Positions 1 through 25,600 of a stretch of 64,000 bases of DNA are shown one piece after another (position 1 is the first letter of the stretch; each line of letters starts with the position of its first letter). The translations under genes and the position numbers were made by a program. Under the pieces are notes generated by a model. It did no database searches and had not been told where the DNA came from. It worked only from the letters and a program-made list of their open reading frames with translations. Source of the stretch: Saxidomus purpurata (Eukaryota > Mollusca > Bivalvia > Venerida > Veneridae); contig JAFMSR010000010.1 in the NCBI GenBank assembly GCA_022818135.1, positions 11,878,885-11,942,884 of the forward strand. Reading direction: 5' to 3'.

Positions 1-539
1 GATTTGTACCACAGAGCTATCAGCTATCAGTTTCGGCGTTAGGGTCTTTATCGGGTGTAATTATTTAAGCAAGGTTAAAAAATCAATTCAGTTATCTAAA
101 GTCGACTCAAAGTTGGCAGAGCTTGAAATTCGTTTATGCAGGAATACAGTAGTGTAGGCCTATGGTTCTCAATGTTTACATACACGTGTATGCATTTTTT
201 GTTATCGACTCTGCATCAATGGAAAGCAACCTCCTGTCACTAGAACGGCATTTCCAATTAATGTAACAATTTTTCGTATTTTGGCATGAAAAGAATGACG
301 TAATGGTTAAGGTAGGCTAGAGAATTTTTTACATAGTATGCTTTCACCTTAATAACTTTTAGAACATTTTTTTTTCATTTTGTACCTAACAATGTCTTTT
401 ATTTCAATTTTATTACCCTGAAAATCTAATCTCATTTTATTTTATGTTTTTCGGTGGTTTATCGAAACATAACGGTGAATTATATTCCGATAAACTCACT
501 TTCCACGCAGTGAAAATTATCAAAATATGTTACCCGGAT

Positions 540-870
540 TAACGTCAAAAAGTATACCGAGCGTACTGAATGCTGGAAACCATATGACAATGACGTCATT
601 AAAATGACGTCATGTTTGCGATGCTTTCTAGTGACGTTTCCCGCGATTTTTGACAGTTTATTGAAATAAACTCAACAAAAGTAGAGTTTGAGACATATAA
701 TAAACAGAAAAATTGTTGGTATCGATGTCATATCACGATAATTTCACACGTGAACACCAAAAGTAGTTATTTTCACTCGTGGCTGTGCCACTCGTGTAAA
801 TATCACTTTTGGTGCCCACTCGGTGAAATTATATCGTGATCTTACATCGAAACCAACAATTATCCTCTAT
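540..870. repeat. Palindromic MITE-like element, family H1 copy 1
   Basis: Arms around 712-786 and 794-866 are near-complementary (TTGGTATCGATGT ... ACATCGAAACCAA; CACCAAAAGTAGTTA ... CACTTTTGGTG). The left part (TTTCCCGCGATTTTTGACA) and the hairpin recur at 22955-23180. No coding capacity. Confidence 0.75.
591..612. promoter_or_regulatory. Pair of perfect CRE octamers, 14-bp spacing
   Basis: TGACGTCA at 591-598 and 605-612. The same 14-bp-spaced pair, sometimes with one base changed, occurs in repeats at 3461, 3836 and 35354. Octamer match only; activity unknown. Confidence 0.45.
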
Positions 871-1079
871 ATAATTTAATTATTATTGTGTAGTTTAAAA
901 GTTATAGCGAAAAGGCTGCTGGTAGCGTTAGAAATGTTGTTAAGTATATTATTGTCTTATTAGTGTTTAAACGACGTACGTCCTGTCATATGCTTACAAT
1001 AAAATATCCACCTTCTTCTCCATTCAGACTGCAGTTTAGTGTTAAAGTATGGTTCGTGTCGAACGTGGGGTATCTCCTA

Positions 1080-1345
1080 GGGTGTCTTACAAAGACTCCT
1101 GACAGGCGCAGGTTGAAGGGACAGATGCAGATATAGGGGAATCCTGGTACCAGACTCTAGCTCTTTTGCAAAAAGACCCTTTGGTTCTTTTACGTGCCCG
1201 CCATTTTGCACCGATAAACATGAGACGATCTCTGGGTTTCTAACCAGTTCAACTCCAGATGGATGGGAAACACTGAAAAGCATTCGGATTGGTAGTGTAG
1301 ACGGTTCAACCCTCGACAACCGCACTACACATAAAATATCCACCT
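1080..1345 (-). repeat. Diverged SINE-like relic
   Basis: Shares patches with the bodies at 19560-19690 and 47850-47990: a 'gggaatcctggtaccag'-type block, 'ctcttttacgtgcc' and a 'gcaccgata' block in the same order. A GGGTTGAACC segment near 1308-1317 (minus strand) could be a decayed box B. Low similarity. Confidence 0.35.
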
Positions 1346-2585
1346 ATCAAAAATATTTTTAAAATCAATAAATAAATGAACCAAACAGTGCACCAATACT
1401 TTACTTTGTTTGTTTACAAATGCAGTTTTGAGCATTCTTAATATGTGACTGTGACTTGGAAAATGGGTCCAGATGAGCATTAATTATTATTGCGCAAAGG
1501 TAAAAAGACAAATATCCAATTTCAACCAAATTTCGACTAGACGTAATCATTAAAAATAATGTTTATTGGAAGCAGCATTCATAATTATGCATGAAAATGA
1601 TTCTATCAAGTCTATATCATAAAGCATATTACCATAGCAACCACTTATTTTTTCACATTCGAAAGATCGAAAATTAAGGTACAGTCAATCAAAATTAGGA
1701 TTTGTTGAAAAGCTGAGAAATGATAACAAAATTGAAACAAGCATAATACTTGTCGACAAATCATGTGATATCGGGTGAAGTTTCAAGAAAATACACCTTC
1801 ATGTCAATCTGAAACATCGCAATCGACAACGTCTGTTTTGACGTAGCGAACGACATTATGAAGAATGATAATGGGTGTTACCTGAAAATAATCACAACTT
1901 TAAAAGTAGTGGGTAGATTAGCTTGAAATTTTCAATACAAAGTCAACAGACTTCACACTTTAAGAATACATTTAAAACTAAACGTGTGAATTTTTCTCAT
2001 CTGGACCTATTTTCTCAGTCACATTAACATGTTTATACAATGTACAATATAATTATATCTTGTCTACTGCCTTAGATGCGGAGTTACACCGTTATAATGT
2101 AGCGAACTATTGCATTAATTGTCGAGTATCATCTCTACAGAGTTTAAAATGTCCGTATATGCATATTTCCACAACTGTTCAGTATATTTAATTTTTCATT
2201 ATCATCACATGTCTATAAAGTTATTTGTCTTAGGTTTTTGTGCCGAATGAAATTTACAAAACTGTTGTTTTTGTGTATACTCAAAATGCAGTGAAAACTA
2301 CTAGTTTTACACGATAAACGATAACTTTACACGATAACAAAGAAGTCTTACAATGTAGTAACTATCTGGGCAACCCCGATAACCAGTAAAAACATGAAAT
2401 GTCAAGAATTTATACAGTTATTTAGAATATATTTAAGTTGTTGGTATTTACACTAGTTTTGGGGAAGCTTTATTTTTAGAATTTATTTACTTACTAAGTA
2501 CAAGTACTTCTGTTCAAATGATAATTGTTACAGAATGCAGCGGGGAAAGAACAATTGTCTGAATTGATGAAATGTTTGAACCTTG

Positions 2586-2695
2586 TTATTATGTTTATGT
2601 ATTGCGTTTTTAGATTCCGATTGTTATCGGCGCATTATGTTTATGTATTGCGTTAAAAAACTTTTCAGGTTCCGATTGATATCGGCGCATTATGA
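2586..2695 (+). repeat. Detached two-unit copy of the 46-bp splice-acceptor repeat
   Basis: Contains one A-type unit (acceptor mutated to TTTTTAG) and one unit with the same 7-bp insertion (AAAAAAC-type) seen in the last-but-one unit of the main array. It is separated from that array by ~1.4 kb of foldback repeats, suggesting an array later split by insertions. Confidence 0.8.
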
Positions 2696-3007
2696 TTATT
2701 TATTATATACCTATAAATATTCTGCCAAAATTACAGCCTAAATTCAACCATCAAATACGGCCTGACAGAAAAAAATTCCGTATTGTATGTACGTGCAATA
2801 CAAAAAGCGGCATAAATTGTAAGAGTGCATTCAATTGGCCCTAAAATGCACATGACGTTGATAACGTCGCTTTTGACTGGGTCGTTATTATTTAAGAAGA
2901 AAATTGACGTCGACCCTTCGGCTAAGTTTCTTTTCTTTGTTCGGAAGTGTCAAAAGGGAGAAAAAAAAGGGGTTTTAGTATAGTAATGATCCATAAGCGG
3001 TTGAGTC

Positions 3008-3822
3008 GTGTGTCGAAATTGAAGCATTCCCCGGAGGTGATGTGCCTGGCGGAATAATTCACGAGGGCGAAGCCCGAGTGAATTATTGCGCAGGCACATT
3101 ACCGACGGAAGCATGCAATTTCGATAAAGCACTCATAGATTATTTCGATTCTTAGAAGCCAATTTTTTTAAAAACTATCGTAACTACTACGGACATTTTT
3201 TCAGTTCGGCGGTAATGTGTAAAACAGCATAAGTAGTAGCTGTTGGAATTCACTCCCCTATTCGGGCAACCATTCAAGATATCAAACATAACTATATTAC
3301 ACAAACTTATTTTAGTTTAATCATCTAATACATAAAATATAAAAAGAAATACCTGACTGACATTATGCAGAAGACGTCAGATTCAGAACCTAACAAAGCA
3401 GCCAATCGATTTTAAAGCGTACCGTTAATTTGAACTGTACAACGTTTTAACGTGGAGTAATGACGTCAGTGTGATGACGTAAACGTTTTCATTCATAGTT
3501 TTGTCTCCCAGAATCAAAACATTGTATGACTGTTAATACTGAATTTCTTGGCCTTTTTTAAGGAAAACAAGGTGAGGGTATTCTAAGGCTTACTTGACGC
3601 AATCAAAAATAATATTTAGGTTCTTAAACAAATCTTTTTCATGCGACTGATGTATTTATACTGATATTATTTCCATTTCTATATTTTATTTTTGCGCGGG
3701 AGTAAATTAGAAAAGTCGGAAGGAGCTACTTCCATGTCCGAAACTCCGCCTACTTTTCCGAGTGCTTTAATCATATTAATGCACTCGAATTGACTATAGA
3801 AATATAACATAGGCATATTAGA
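3008..3822. repeat. 0.8-kb dispersed repeat with palindromic head, copy 1
   Basis: Runs parallel to 34905-35727 over ~800 bp with few differences: palindromic head around CCCCGGAGGTGATGTGCCTG, then GTTCGGCGGTAATGTG, a TGACGTCA pair, and AGTCGGAAGGAGCTACTTCC. Its left hairpin arm is not the native one: 2972-3014 matches the hairpin element at 3969-4109 (TTAGTATAGTAATG, GTCGTGTGTCG). The copy therefore looks chimeric. No ORF. Confidence 0.85.
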
Positions 3823-3835
3823 ATTGTTTATACGA

Positions 3836-3857
3836 TGACGTCAATAAATTGACGTCG
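3836..3857. promoter_or_regulatory. CRE-like pair (TGACGTCA and TGACGTCG), 14-bp spacing
   Basis: Same spacing as the pairs at 591, 3461 and 35354. Sequence match only. Confidence 0.35.
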
Positions 3858-3968
3858 CACACTGACCAATATTTCGCGCTAAAAGGGTTTTTCTTCAATT
3901 TTATGCTTAGCATGTCATTTTAATTTAGTTTATCGCGCAGACAAGTGTCAAAATGTATATAATACAAA

Positions 3969-4109
3969 GGTTATTAGTATAGTAATGTGATCCATAAGCC
4001 GGATTGGCTCTCGTCAGGTCGGATCAAACTCGTGCTACGCACTCGTATGATCCGACACACGACTCGAGCAAATCCGGCATGCTGGATCACGTTACTATAC
4101 TAATAACCC
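3969..4109. repeat. 140-bp perfect-ended hairpin element
   Basis: Left end GGTTATTAGTATAGTAATG and right end complementary to it (TTACTATACTAATAACC). Further nested complementarity runs inward (GCCGGATT/AATCCGGC; GGATCA/TGATCC; ACTCG/CGAGT). It ends ~5 bp before the 46-bp array. Confidence 0.85.
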
Positions 4110-4113
4110 TACT

Positions 4114-17260
<13,147 letters not shown>

Positions 17261-17760
17261 AATTGTTATTTAAAAAGACATAAATTGTGAATCCGTCAGA
17301 CAAATGCAACGAGAATTTAATATGAACACGGTTTCTATTTATTCTTTTTTGATAGGGTGACAGTAATCAAATACGAAGAGGTGTTGCTGACAAACGCAGC
17401 AATAAGAAACATTTCAGCACAAGTACTTGAAAACCTGTACAAAAATGTAGTCAATGTTCCTTGAACATTATACAGATCTAAGTTATGATAAAGTGTAGTA
17501 TAACTGGAGCAACACAACATGATAGGCACACGTACAACTATCTCATTTTAAGCTCAAATGTGCACCAAGTGGCCTACCTGTGTCAGGTGTCCGTCTTCTG
17601 TTGCCAAGCGTTGTCAACATTAATATTCAAGCGATGTTTCGTCTGAAGCCACCTGGCTAATTGAACAGAAATGCTACGTGTGTGGTTCTTAAATTTGTTT
17701 GAAGAAACATTCAATGCAACATTTTAGTTGTTTACAATAAATGTAAATTTGACAAATCTG
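17261..17760 (+). other. Probable SLC35E3 3' UTR with AATAAA at 17736-17741
   Basis: The stretch after the stop has no coding signal. AATAAA at 17736-17741 is the first clear poly(A) signal downstream and would give a ~0.5 kb 3' UTR. Confidence 0.45.
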
Positions 17761-19555
17761 AAATTATGAAGGCCAGGGGCTTATAGATTATGGTCTGTAG
17801 CATTGTCTGAAAGTACTTTGTCAAAACGGGAGTCGAAATTGACTCTTCGCGGAAAGCGACTTTTGATGGACTTTTACTGATACTATTTAGTGTTTTGCGC
17901 TGGTTTGTACTATTCTGAATAGCTTAACATTTTGGAACATTATTTATTTTTTGTAACGTCCAGTAGTCACTTCTTTTACATAGAATCATACTTGGAAAAC
18001 TTAAAATAACATCTTTTGAAAATCCAGTAACTGAATTTCAAAAGAATTTTATGAACATGTTCTTCGAATATATATTTCACAGATTGAAGCAATTCTCACA
18101 AGCCAATGAACATGTCTGTACTAGTTGTTTGGGAGAAGGATGGGTTTCTCTATATGGAAAACTTTAAACATCTTGATAGGTATAATTTGTTGTATATTGA
18201 TAGTTTGTTTAGTTCAACTTATCTAGTCATGACCACCAAGTGATGTTGCATTTTAATCAATGTGCAATATTATGTTCAATATTAGCTTTGCTTATTACGG
18301 TACAACACATTGATATATATTGCAAAATTTTGTTCCGTTAAGTTATGACAATTATGGCCATTAAGCATTGCTATAATAGGCACAATAATGCTGAAACTAA
18401 AACCGTTATATTGAAATTCATGTTTTCGTTGCACAATTAGGGGGTTCTCTTGTTGCCATTTATGAGAAACTTTTACTTTTTCAGTAATTGAATTATTTGT
18501 ATTTTGCAGGTTAAACATATGCATATGCCTTAATTTTGTTCCTTGCTATTGTACGATTTCATGAACAATTGATATTTATTTTGAACATAATATGTTCATT
18601 TCCTGAATGAAATATATTTAATTGGAAGTTGATCTTTTTTCACAATGTTCCCCATATTTAGAATTCTGGACTTTTGATATGTTGTAAGGTATAGTTGTAA
18701 GATTTGAAATCAGTTATTGCTGTTTCTGTTGCAACTAGTTTAAGGTATTTCTACCACAGATTGACTGCAACGGCAGAATCAAGTTTTATTACAAAGACCA
18801 AAAAACCAAACAGCATGTTTGAATAATGGTAGTTAAGAAGGATAGGGTTTTGGGAGTTATGGTTCTATTAGTTATGATTCTTGATCTAAATGTCGCCTTT
18901 CATTGTGTGAAGTATCAACTGAATATCTTAAAGCGTTTTGAGTTATGCTCACATAAAGGGAGATATTTCAAAACTAGGGCTATTTCATAACTAAAAATAT
19001 GGTTCCTCGTCATTGCACATCCTCTCTATGACCTCTATCAATGTGTGAAGTACCATTTCAATACCTTATTAGTAATCCCGTTATGCTCCGGACACAATCT
19101 GGTAAATTATCATGTGTCCAAGAGTTATGAATTATTGCGCTAGGCACAGTTTCACAGTGCAATCTATCGTTAAACCAAACTTCATCCAATTCCTTCCGAC
19201 AGTTTTCTAGTTCTATCTCGGGATAAAATTTGGTAAATTATTAGTTTACCTTAAAAGACTAAAACGGAGTGAGAACAAAGCTTTCAAGTGTTCCAGAATT
19301 ATAATGCTTCCAATGTGCACATTTTATAAATTATTGCCGTTAATCATTGTTCAAATTTTTATTCACTTCCTTTCAGTAATTTGCGAGTTACGCTCAAGAT
19401 AAAATGTCTAGATCGGAATGAATTTCTTTAATTTGTTAATTAAAGATTACTCTTACATGCCTACGATATTTTCAATGTATTTATGTATGTATTTTAGAGT
19501 TTTATCGTTGATACCTGATGATCAATTTGTACAACCAGATGAGTCTTGTTACTTT
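17761..19555. other. Intergenic stretch, nothing supported
   Basis: Between the convergent genes. Only short random frames; no repeat boundaries seen. Confidence 0.4.
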
Positions 19556-19559
19556 AGGT

Positions 19560-19690
19560 TTTCGGGGGACAGTCCAATATACGGAACGTGTCCCAGTTCC
19601 AGATACACCCTTTGCTCTTTTACATGTCCGATGTTTAGCACTGATACATTGAATTTCGTCTGAGAGACCATAAGTTTTGTTTCTGGTAGT
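19560..19690 (-). repeat. SINE-body relic related to 47850-47990
   Basis: Shares TTTCGGGGGACAGT, GTCCCAGTTCCAG, a CTTTTACATGTCCGATGT block and TAGCACTGATACATTGAA in the same order as the tRNA-SINE body at 47850-47990. No tRNA head remains. Confidence 0.6.
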
Positions 19691-19694
19691 GCGG

Positions 19695-19950
19695 ACCTTG
19701 TCAAGACAATGTGCAGAACCCATGAGTCGGTCACTCTGACGCACGGTCAAGGTCATATCTTAAGGTCAATAGTTTGAGTCTTGAAGTTCTTTTCTGCTTC
19801 ATATTTCCTTCACCCCTTGAAAGTGTTTTACGGAACTGTGGTAAAATGTTCACCTCATCAAGACGATGAGCAGAACCCATGATCGTGTCATGTTGGGTGA
19901 ATGTCAAAGTCGCAACTTAAAGTTAATGGTTTGAGATCGCTCAATACCTC
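19695..19950. repeat. Two diverged ~160-bp tandem units
   Basis: TCAAGACAATGTGCAGAACC (~19699) and TCAAGACGATGAGCAGAACC (~19858) start two units that share AAGGTCA-like, AACTTAAAG and GGTTTGAG blocks. Confidence 0.5.
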
Positions 19951-20630
19951 CTTATCTTTTTTGAAGTTTTTTCATGAAATGAAATGCATTTCACAATACA
20001 TCCAATTTACAAGGGTGCCTATAGTAACAATAATAACACTTATTTCTCTTTTACATGTTCAAAGTTAAAATAAATGCAAGAACCCTAAAACACGACTGAA
20101 AATGTATCACAGCGAGCTTATCGCTACCATGAGTTGTTGCAAACATTTACCAGACTTTAAAACCGTTACCAAGATCTTATAGATCAATATATTGCTTACC
20201 TAAAACATTTCCGATGTTAGATATTACACATCCGGATTACAACCTGATCATTCTGACCAACAGTTTTGCTATACTAATAAATATTTATTAAGTACAATTA
20301 CGAGCACTATTAAAGGTTAGGACTCGATCCCTTGTCTTTGTAATATATATTGTACGTACATGATATTTGATAAATAAAATATTGTTTAAACTAAAGGTAA
20401 GGACTCCATGGTACTCTTTTCCTAAATTCTGCTCATGCTATACGTAACGGAGGAGAATAGAATTTTTCCCTTGCTTGCCCTTAGGTTCTTGGTGCTCTGA
20501 CTTGAGAGACATTATTGTGCACAGTAACAGTTGTCCTTTGTCCCTTTCAGTTCAATGTTATGTTTAGACATTGTGTTGCTAGCGTTAGAACTTAGCTCAA
20601 CAGGGTAATATTTATTTAACATATTTTAAC

Positions 20631-20662
20631 ACCCCATCCCCATCCCCATCCCCCTCCCCCCG
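20631..20662. repeat. C-rich tract, (CCCCAT)n then C6
   Basis: Four-plus C runs in 32 bp. The minus strand could form a G-quadruplex. Confidence 0.5.
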
Positions 20663-20796
20663 GTTACAAATAACTGACCGATCCAAGGCGGTCACCTCGG
20701 ATGCAACCTGTGCTTGTTCAATGTTTTGTCTTGTGTCTACATTATGTGAAAGCTATCCTAAACTTTCTCATTTCGCAAAAGCTTTGTCTTAAAGTC

Positions 20797-20991
20797 ATAT
20801 TACCGTTCAAAGTGTCCATCTTAATTTTAAATAAACCATTAATCAGTGATTTATACACCTAGAATAATAAACATTGACATAGTTATAACCCAAAAATAAC
20901 GACGTGCATAACAGTTAGAGGAAATCTGTAAAACAATCTTTTTTGACTATCCTAGTCAAAAATAAAAAATCCACCCTTTCGGTTATGTATA
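20797..20991 (+). repeat. Dispersed repeat R2 copy 1
   Basis: Reverse-complement relative of 42527-42727: shared ATTACCGTTCAAA, GAGGAAATCTGTAAAAC, CTATCCTAGTCAAA and CCACCCTTTCGGTTATGTAT blocks in order. Confidence 0.7.
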
Positions 20992-21700
20992 TCTTAACTT
21001 GTATTTGTCAATAACAGAAATAACTTGGTAAAACTTATTTGTTATATGTTTTAAAGCATCCTCTCTGTGTTTTGACCATCATTCTTAACTATAAATCAAT
21101 GTGACCATTTTGAAGGGTAATATAACTGTAACTCAGTAAAATATACGCCAGTGTGTAATTCATTTGTCGCCCTTTATCATAGTATGATTCTTTTGCAAAT
21201 GAGTATGGCTGCTGGAAAGTGCTGTTTTGATGATGTTTAGGTTCTTGTTTATTGCCTTGTCTTTTTATGTTTTGAGGTATTTGCTTATATAAAAAAAAAC
21301 TAATAATAGTAATAAGTTTCTTTAATAAAGAAAACAACGATAAACATAAATTTATCTTTCTTCTTGATATTATGTTTTATTACCCATCCATGAAAATTGC
21401 AGTCTTCTGATTGGTCAACGATCCGTAAATATATATTGATATTTACGGGAAAGTCGGTAATATACATATACTCTTGACATATCCTGTTATTGTATCCCAT
21501 GCTAAACGTGAGCTTGTCCGCCGTGTGTACTTCGTCAATGTATAAGTCCGTGCTGATTTGTGACGTCACGAAGTGACATTGAAGTATCATTAGAGGATTT
21601 GAAAGTCTGCTAACGTTCAGCCGTTAAATGAATAAAACATAAACGGAACCTCCCAATAGTTAAGACAGGGAAGGGTAATAATATTGTTGTTTTTTGACGT

Positions 21701-21797
21701 GATATATGGGGATATATTACCCGCCTCGACATAATATTACCCTCCCCTAACGGCTCAGGTAATATAAGTCTAGGCGGGTAATATATCCCCATATACC
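21701..21797. repeat. Inverted repeat, ~30-bp arms
   Basis: Arms GATATATGGGGATATATTAC and GTAATATATCCCCATATACC, with CCCGCCTCGAC/GTCTAGGCGGG just inside. Part of a larger AT-rich region from 21400. Confidence 0.65.
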
Positions 21798-22281
21798 ACT
21801 TACAAAAACAAATAGCATATAATAGTATTTATTCAATTCAAATACATGTAGAAGATGCCATTATTAGTAAATACTAGATCTTATTTCAGATTTACTAGTA
21901 AACCAAATAACAGCACTGACTTGTTGAGCGTTCTTCCGTGGAACAGTATATCTCATTTTGAAAATTAAACTCCGCTTACTACAACACGGTATCAATCATG
22001 TAAGAAATACATTTACACTAAATTACAATTGTAAGTGCATGTATGATACGGCCATTAGCTAGATCCTCTGAAGAAGGTCCTTGCCGGGACAAGTGTCTGA
22101 TACACATGGAAATGTTATTGTTCAAGTATCACTAAATAAGAGTCTTATTTAATCCAAAACAGAAATACAGTAAATGTAACAAAATGAAACATCCTGTGTT
22201 ACTGACAAAATATCAAAATTAAAATAAAGACATTACAATAAAATATTCGATGTTATAAATAGTTATAGTTAATATATGTTA

Positions 22282-22287
22282 TTTATT
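22282..22287 (-). promoter_or_regulatory. Candidate poly(A) signal AATAAA for the METTL27-like gene
   Basis: ~190 bp past the stop on the minus strand. Not demonstrated. Confidence 0.35.
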
Positions 22288-22473
22288 CACTTGCTGACGA
22301 CATTTAGACTCTAGATGCGTATTAAATGCTGTATCTTCTTTAATATGGTACTCGATATGATATATAAAATAGGTATTTATCTAAGACTTTCAGATCAAAT
22401 TCATGGAATCCATATCGTTGAGCTGTACCAATCACATCACTTCTTAAAAAAACTAGGTCAGTCTCTTATACGC

Positions 22474-22658
22474 TTATTTTATTTGAAATTTAAAGATAAT
22501 GCCAACATTGTCAAAAGAATATCGTTCCACCTCTCGTCGTTCAATAATATCGATCTTGTTTTCTTGTGCAAGTTTGTTGATATAAGGTTCTAGACGATCT
22601 TTGTACTCTCCAACATTCTCTAGGTATGCCTTTCTCATGGCGATCAACATAAGCCCGC
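22474..22658 (-). CDS. METTL27: METTL27-like exon 5 (terminal)
   Basis: Acceptor TTTATTTCAG, then GGLMLIAMRKAYLENVGEYK, DRLEPYINKLAQEN and VGIIFKFQIK, TAA at 22476-22474. It joins exon 4 across a 7130-bp intron with correct phase and restores the family's C-terminal beta strands. Confidence 0.9.
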
Positions 22659-25600
22659 CTGAAATAAAGACAAAATATTTCTACTTGCTTTCATCACATG
22701 CACTATTTGTATTATAAAAGTGGTTTAACTCTTTAAAGTGACCATCATATTTTTAAGAAAATCATTCAGCACTGACTTATACTCTTGAAAAATGAATATA
22801 GCCAATGTTTCAACAGTTTTATTTCTTCAGAATACAGTTGAATATAATTAAAATCGTGAAGACCATTCTAGTCGACACTGATATTCCACATATTTTTAGT
22901 TTTGACTCTTTATACGCAACATAACTCACTGTAACTTGTTTTTCATATGTTGTCATGTTTGCTATGCTTTCTGAATACCTTTCCCGCGATTTTCGACATT
23001 TTATTGAAACAAACTCAACAAAAACAGAATAAAATAAACAAATAGTCGGTATCGATGTACTATCACAATAATTTCACTCATTAACACCAAAAGTAGTTAT
23101 TTTTATATCACTTTTGGTGCCTTCTCGGTGAAATTATAACGTGACATTGTAAACCGTAATCAACAATTATTCTCTATATCTAAAAGTGTAAGCTATACAT
23201 TCCAGTCATTATCGGTAAAATCCGCGTTTTGAAGAACCACAAATCATTTAATTAATAGTCTACGTAAAGTTGCTGTTGAAATATTAGTGGTTGGATAGCG
23301 ATGTATTATATAAAGCCTCTATGATGATTATTTGTGCTAAAATGAGGCATTTTTTCGTTAAACGTCACTGTTTTGTTCTTATATATCAATTTACATTCGT
23401 AGAACACATTATTTAGGTTTTGAGAATATAATCTGCTAGATATAGGGAGTGTCTCGGCTGTAGTGTCATAAACTAATCGATCACAACAGAATCACTTCCG
23501 GCAACTCCATTCTACTCCCGCGCATGAAGAAATCTGGTTGTATTACTTTTTACAGATAGGTCATATCTGTAAAAAGTATTTGTAACACTTGTGATTAACT
23601 TGAAACAAGAATCTGTTAGAATTTTGCTTAAACCATATCCTAAACTTTTATTGCCTTCAATACAATGTGCACCCAAACAATTTCAAGAGTAAGTGTTATT
23701 TTAGATTCCTAGAGTCAAAACAATGAATGAAAGCTTACGTCACCGCTGACGTTATTGCTGCAAGTGAATTCACGAATTACAATCGATTGTCTACTTTGTT
23801 GGCTTATCGGTCTGACGTCCTCCGAATTACTAGCTCAGGTACTTTCTAATTAGATGATTAACCTGAAAGCAAGTGTGTATAATACAGTCATGCATAACAT
23901 TTTGAATTGTGGCTCATATCGAGGTGTCAATGCTAAAAACTGGCTTCTATGTCTATATATAGCAATTAAAATAGCTTTGCATTTATCCCTTGAACTAAGG
24001 GGAATGATTTCAAACAGCTACTGTTTTAGCTCGACTAAACTTTCCATCCGAACTTCAAAAGGTTGGTGGTAGTTATCATACTTTTGGCTTATAAGAATCG
24101 AAATAAGCACTCCATTGATCACTTTGAATTTCCTTGGATATAATAATGGAGTTACTGGGAGAAAAATCGTTTTTAGTTAAACGGGGTTTTGTCGTGTACA
24201 TCTGACATGTACCTTGTTTGTACATTCTACTGTATGTCGCCCGAGCCGTTAGAAACTGAGAAAACAGTGTTCATTCACTTCAAGAATCTGTAGATTTTAT
24301 AATGACTATAAAACTAGGCCTATTTTATCGCAGCTCCCAAATTGATTTCTTAAATATCAATAAATCTATTCTATAGATAATAATTAATAATGATGATTAG
24401 TAATTCATGGTTTCACATCTGACGATCAACTCTATGGATGCTATCATTTTTTGAAGAGTATACTCTCGGTATTTCTTTCTTCGCAACCACTCCATTCCAA
24501 ATGCCTAACATGCCCTATTATATTCATTTGACCTAATTCCTACGTCATTTGATATAGATCGATGAAATGAAAGTAAATCAAATTATAAAACCATCAAAAC
24601 ATAGATCTAGATGTGCGTGAAGTTAGCTGCCAGTTGCCAGATGCCGGTTGCCAATTCAATGCCAATTCAATTGGCAACTGGCAACTGGCAGCCAACTTCA
24701 CACTCTTGTTGCCAATTCGTCTTCACTTGCAAATATCAACCAAAATCAAAATTGTTAAACCACGCGAATTGGCAACTGGCAACTGGCAGCCAGATGCCAA
24801 TTCGATTTTTATATAAAATCTTAATAAAAGCTGAATTGGCAACTGGCAACCAACTTCATATTCCAGATGCCAATTCAACTTTCACTTGCAAATAGCCAAT
24901 TCGTTTAACCTAACGAATTGGCAACTGGCAATTGGCAATCAGATGCCAATTCGATTTTTATGTAAAAATTTTAATAAAAGTTGAATTGGCAACTGGCAAC
25001 TGGCAGCCAGATGCCAATTCTATTTTTATGTAAAAATCTTAATAAAAGTTGAATTGGCAACTGGCAACTGGCAACCAACTTCATATTCCAGATGCCAATT
25101 CTACTTTCACTTGCAAATAGCCAATTCGTTCAACCTCACGAATTGGCAACTGACAACTGGCAGCCAGATGCCAATTCGACTTCTGTCAGTAATTGTGAAT
25201 AAAAAGCGAATTGGCAACTGGCAACTGGCAGCCAGATGCCAATTCGATTTTTATGTAAAAATCTTAATAAAAGTTGAATTGGCAACTGGCAACTGGCAAC
25301 CAGATGCCAATTCGTTCAACGTCGCGAATTGGCAACTGGCATCTGGCAGCCAGAAGCAATTCGATTTTTATGTAAAAATCTTAATAAAAGTTGAATTGGC
25401 AACAGGCAAGAGGCAACCAACTTCATATTCCAGGCGCCAATTCAACTTTCACTTGCAAATAGCCAATTCGTTTAACCTAACGAATTGGCAACTGGCAATT
25501 GGCAATCAGATGCCAATTCGATTTTTATGTAAAAATCTTAATAAAAGTTGAATTGGCAACTGGCAACTGGCAACCAGATGCCAATTCGTTCAACCTCGCA

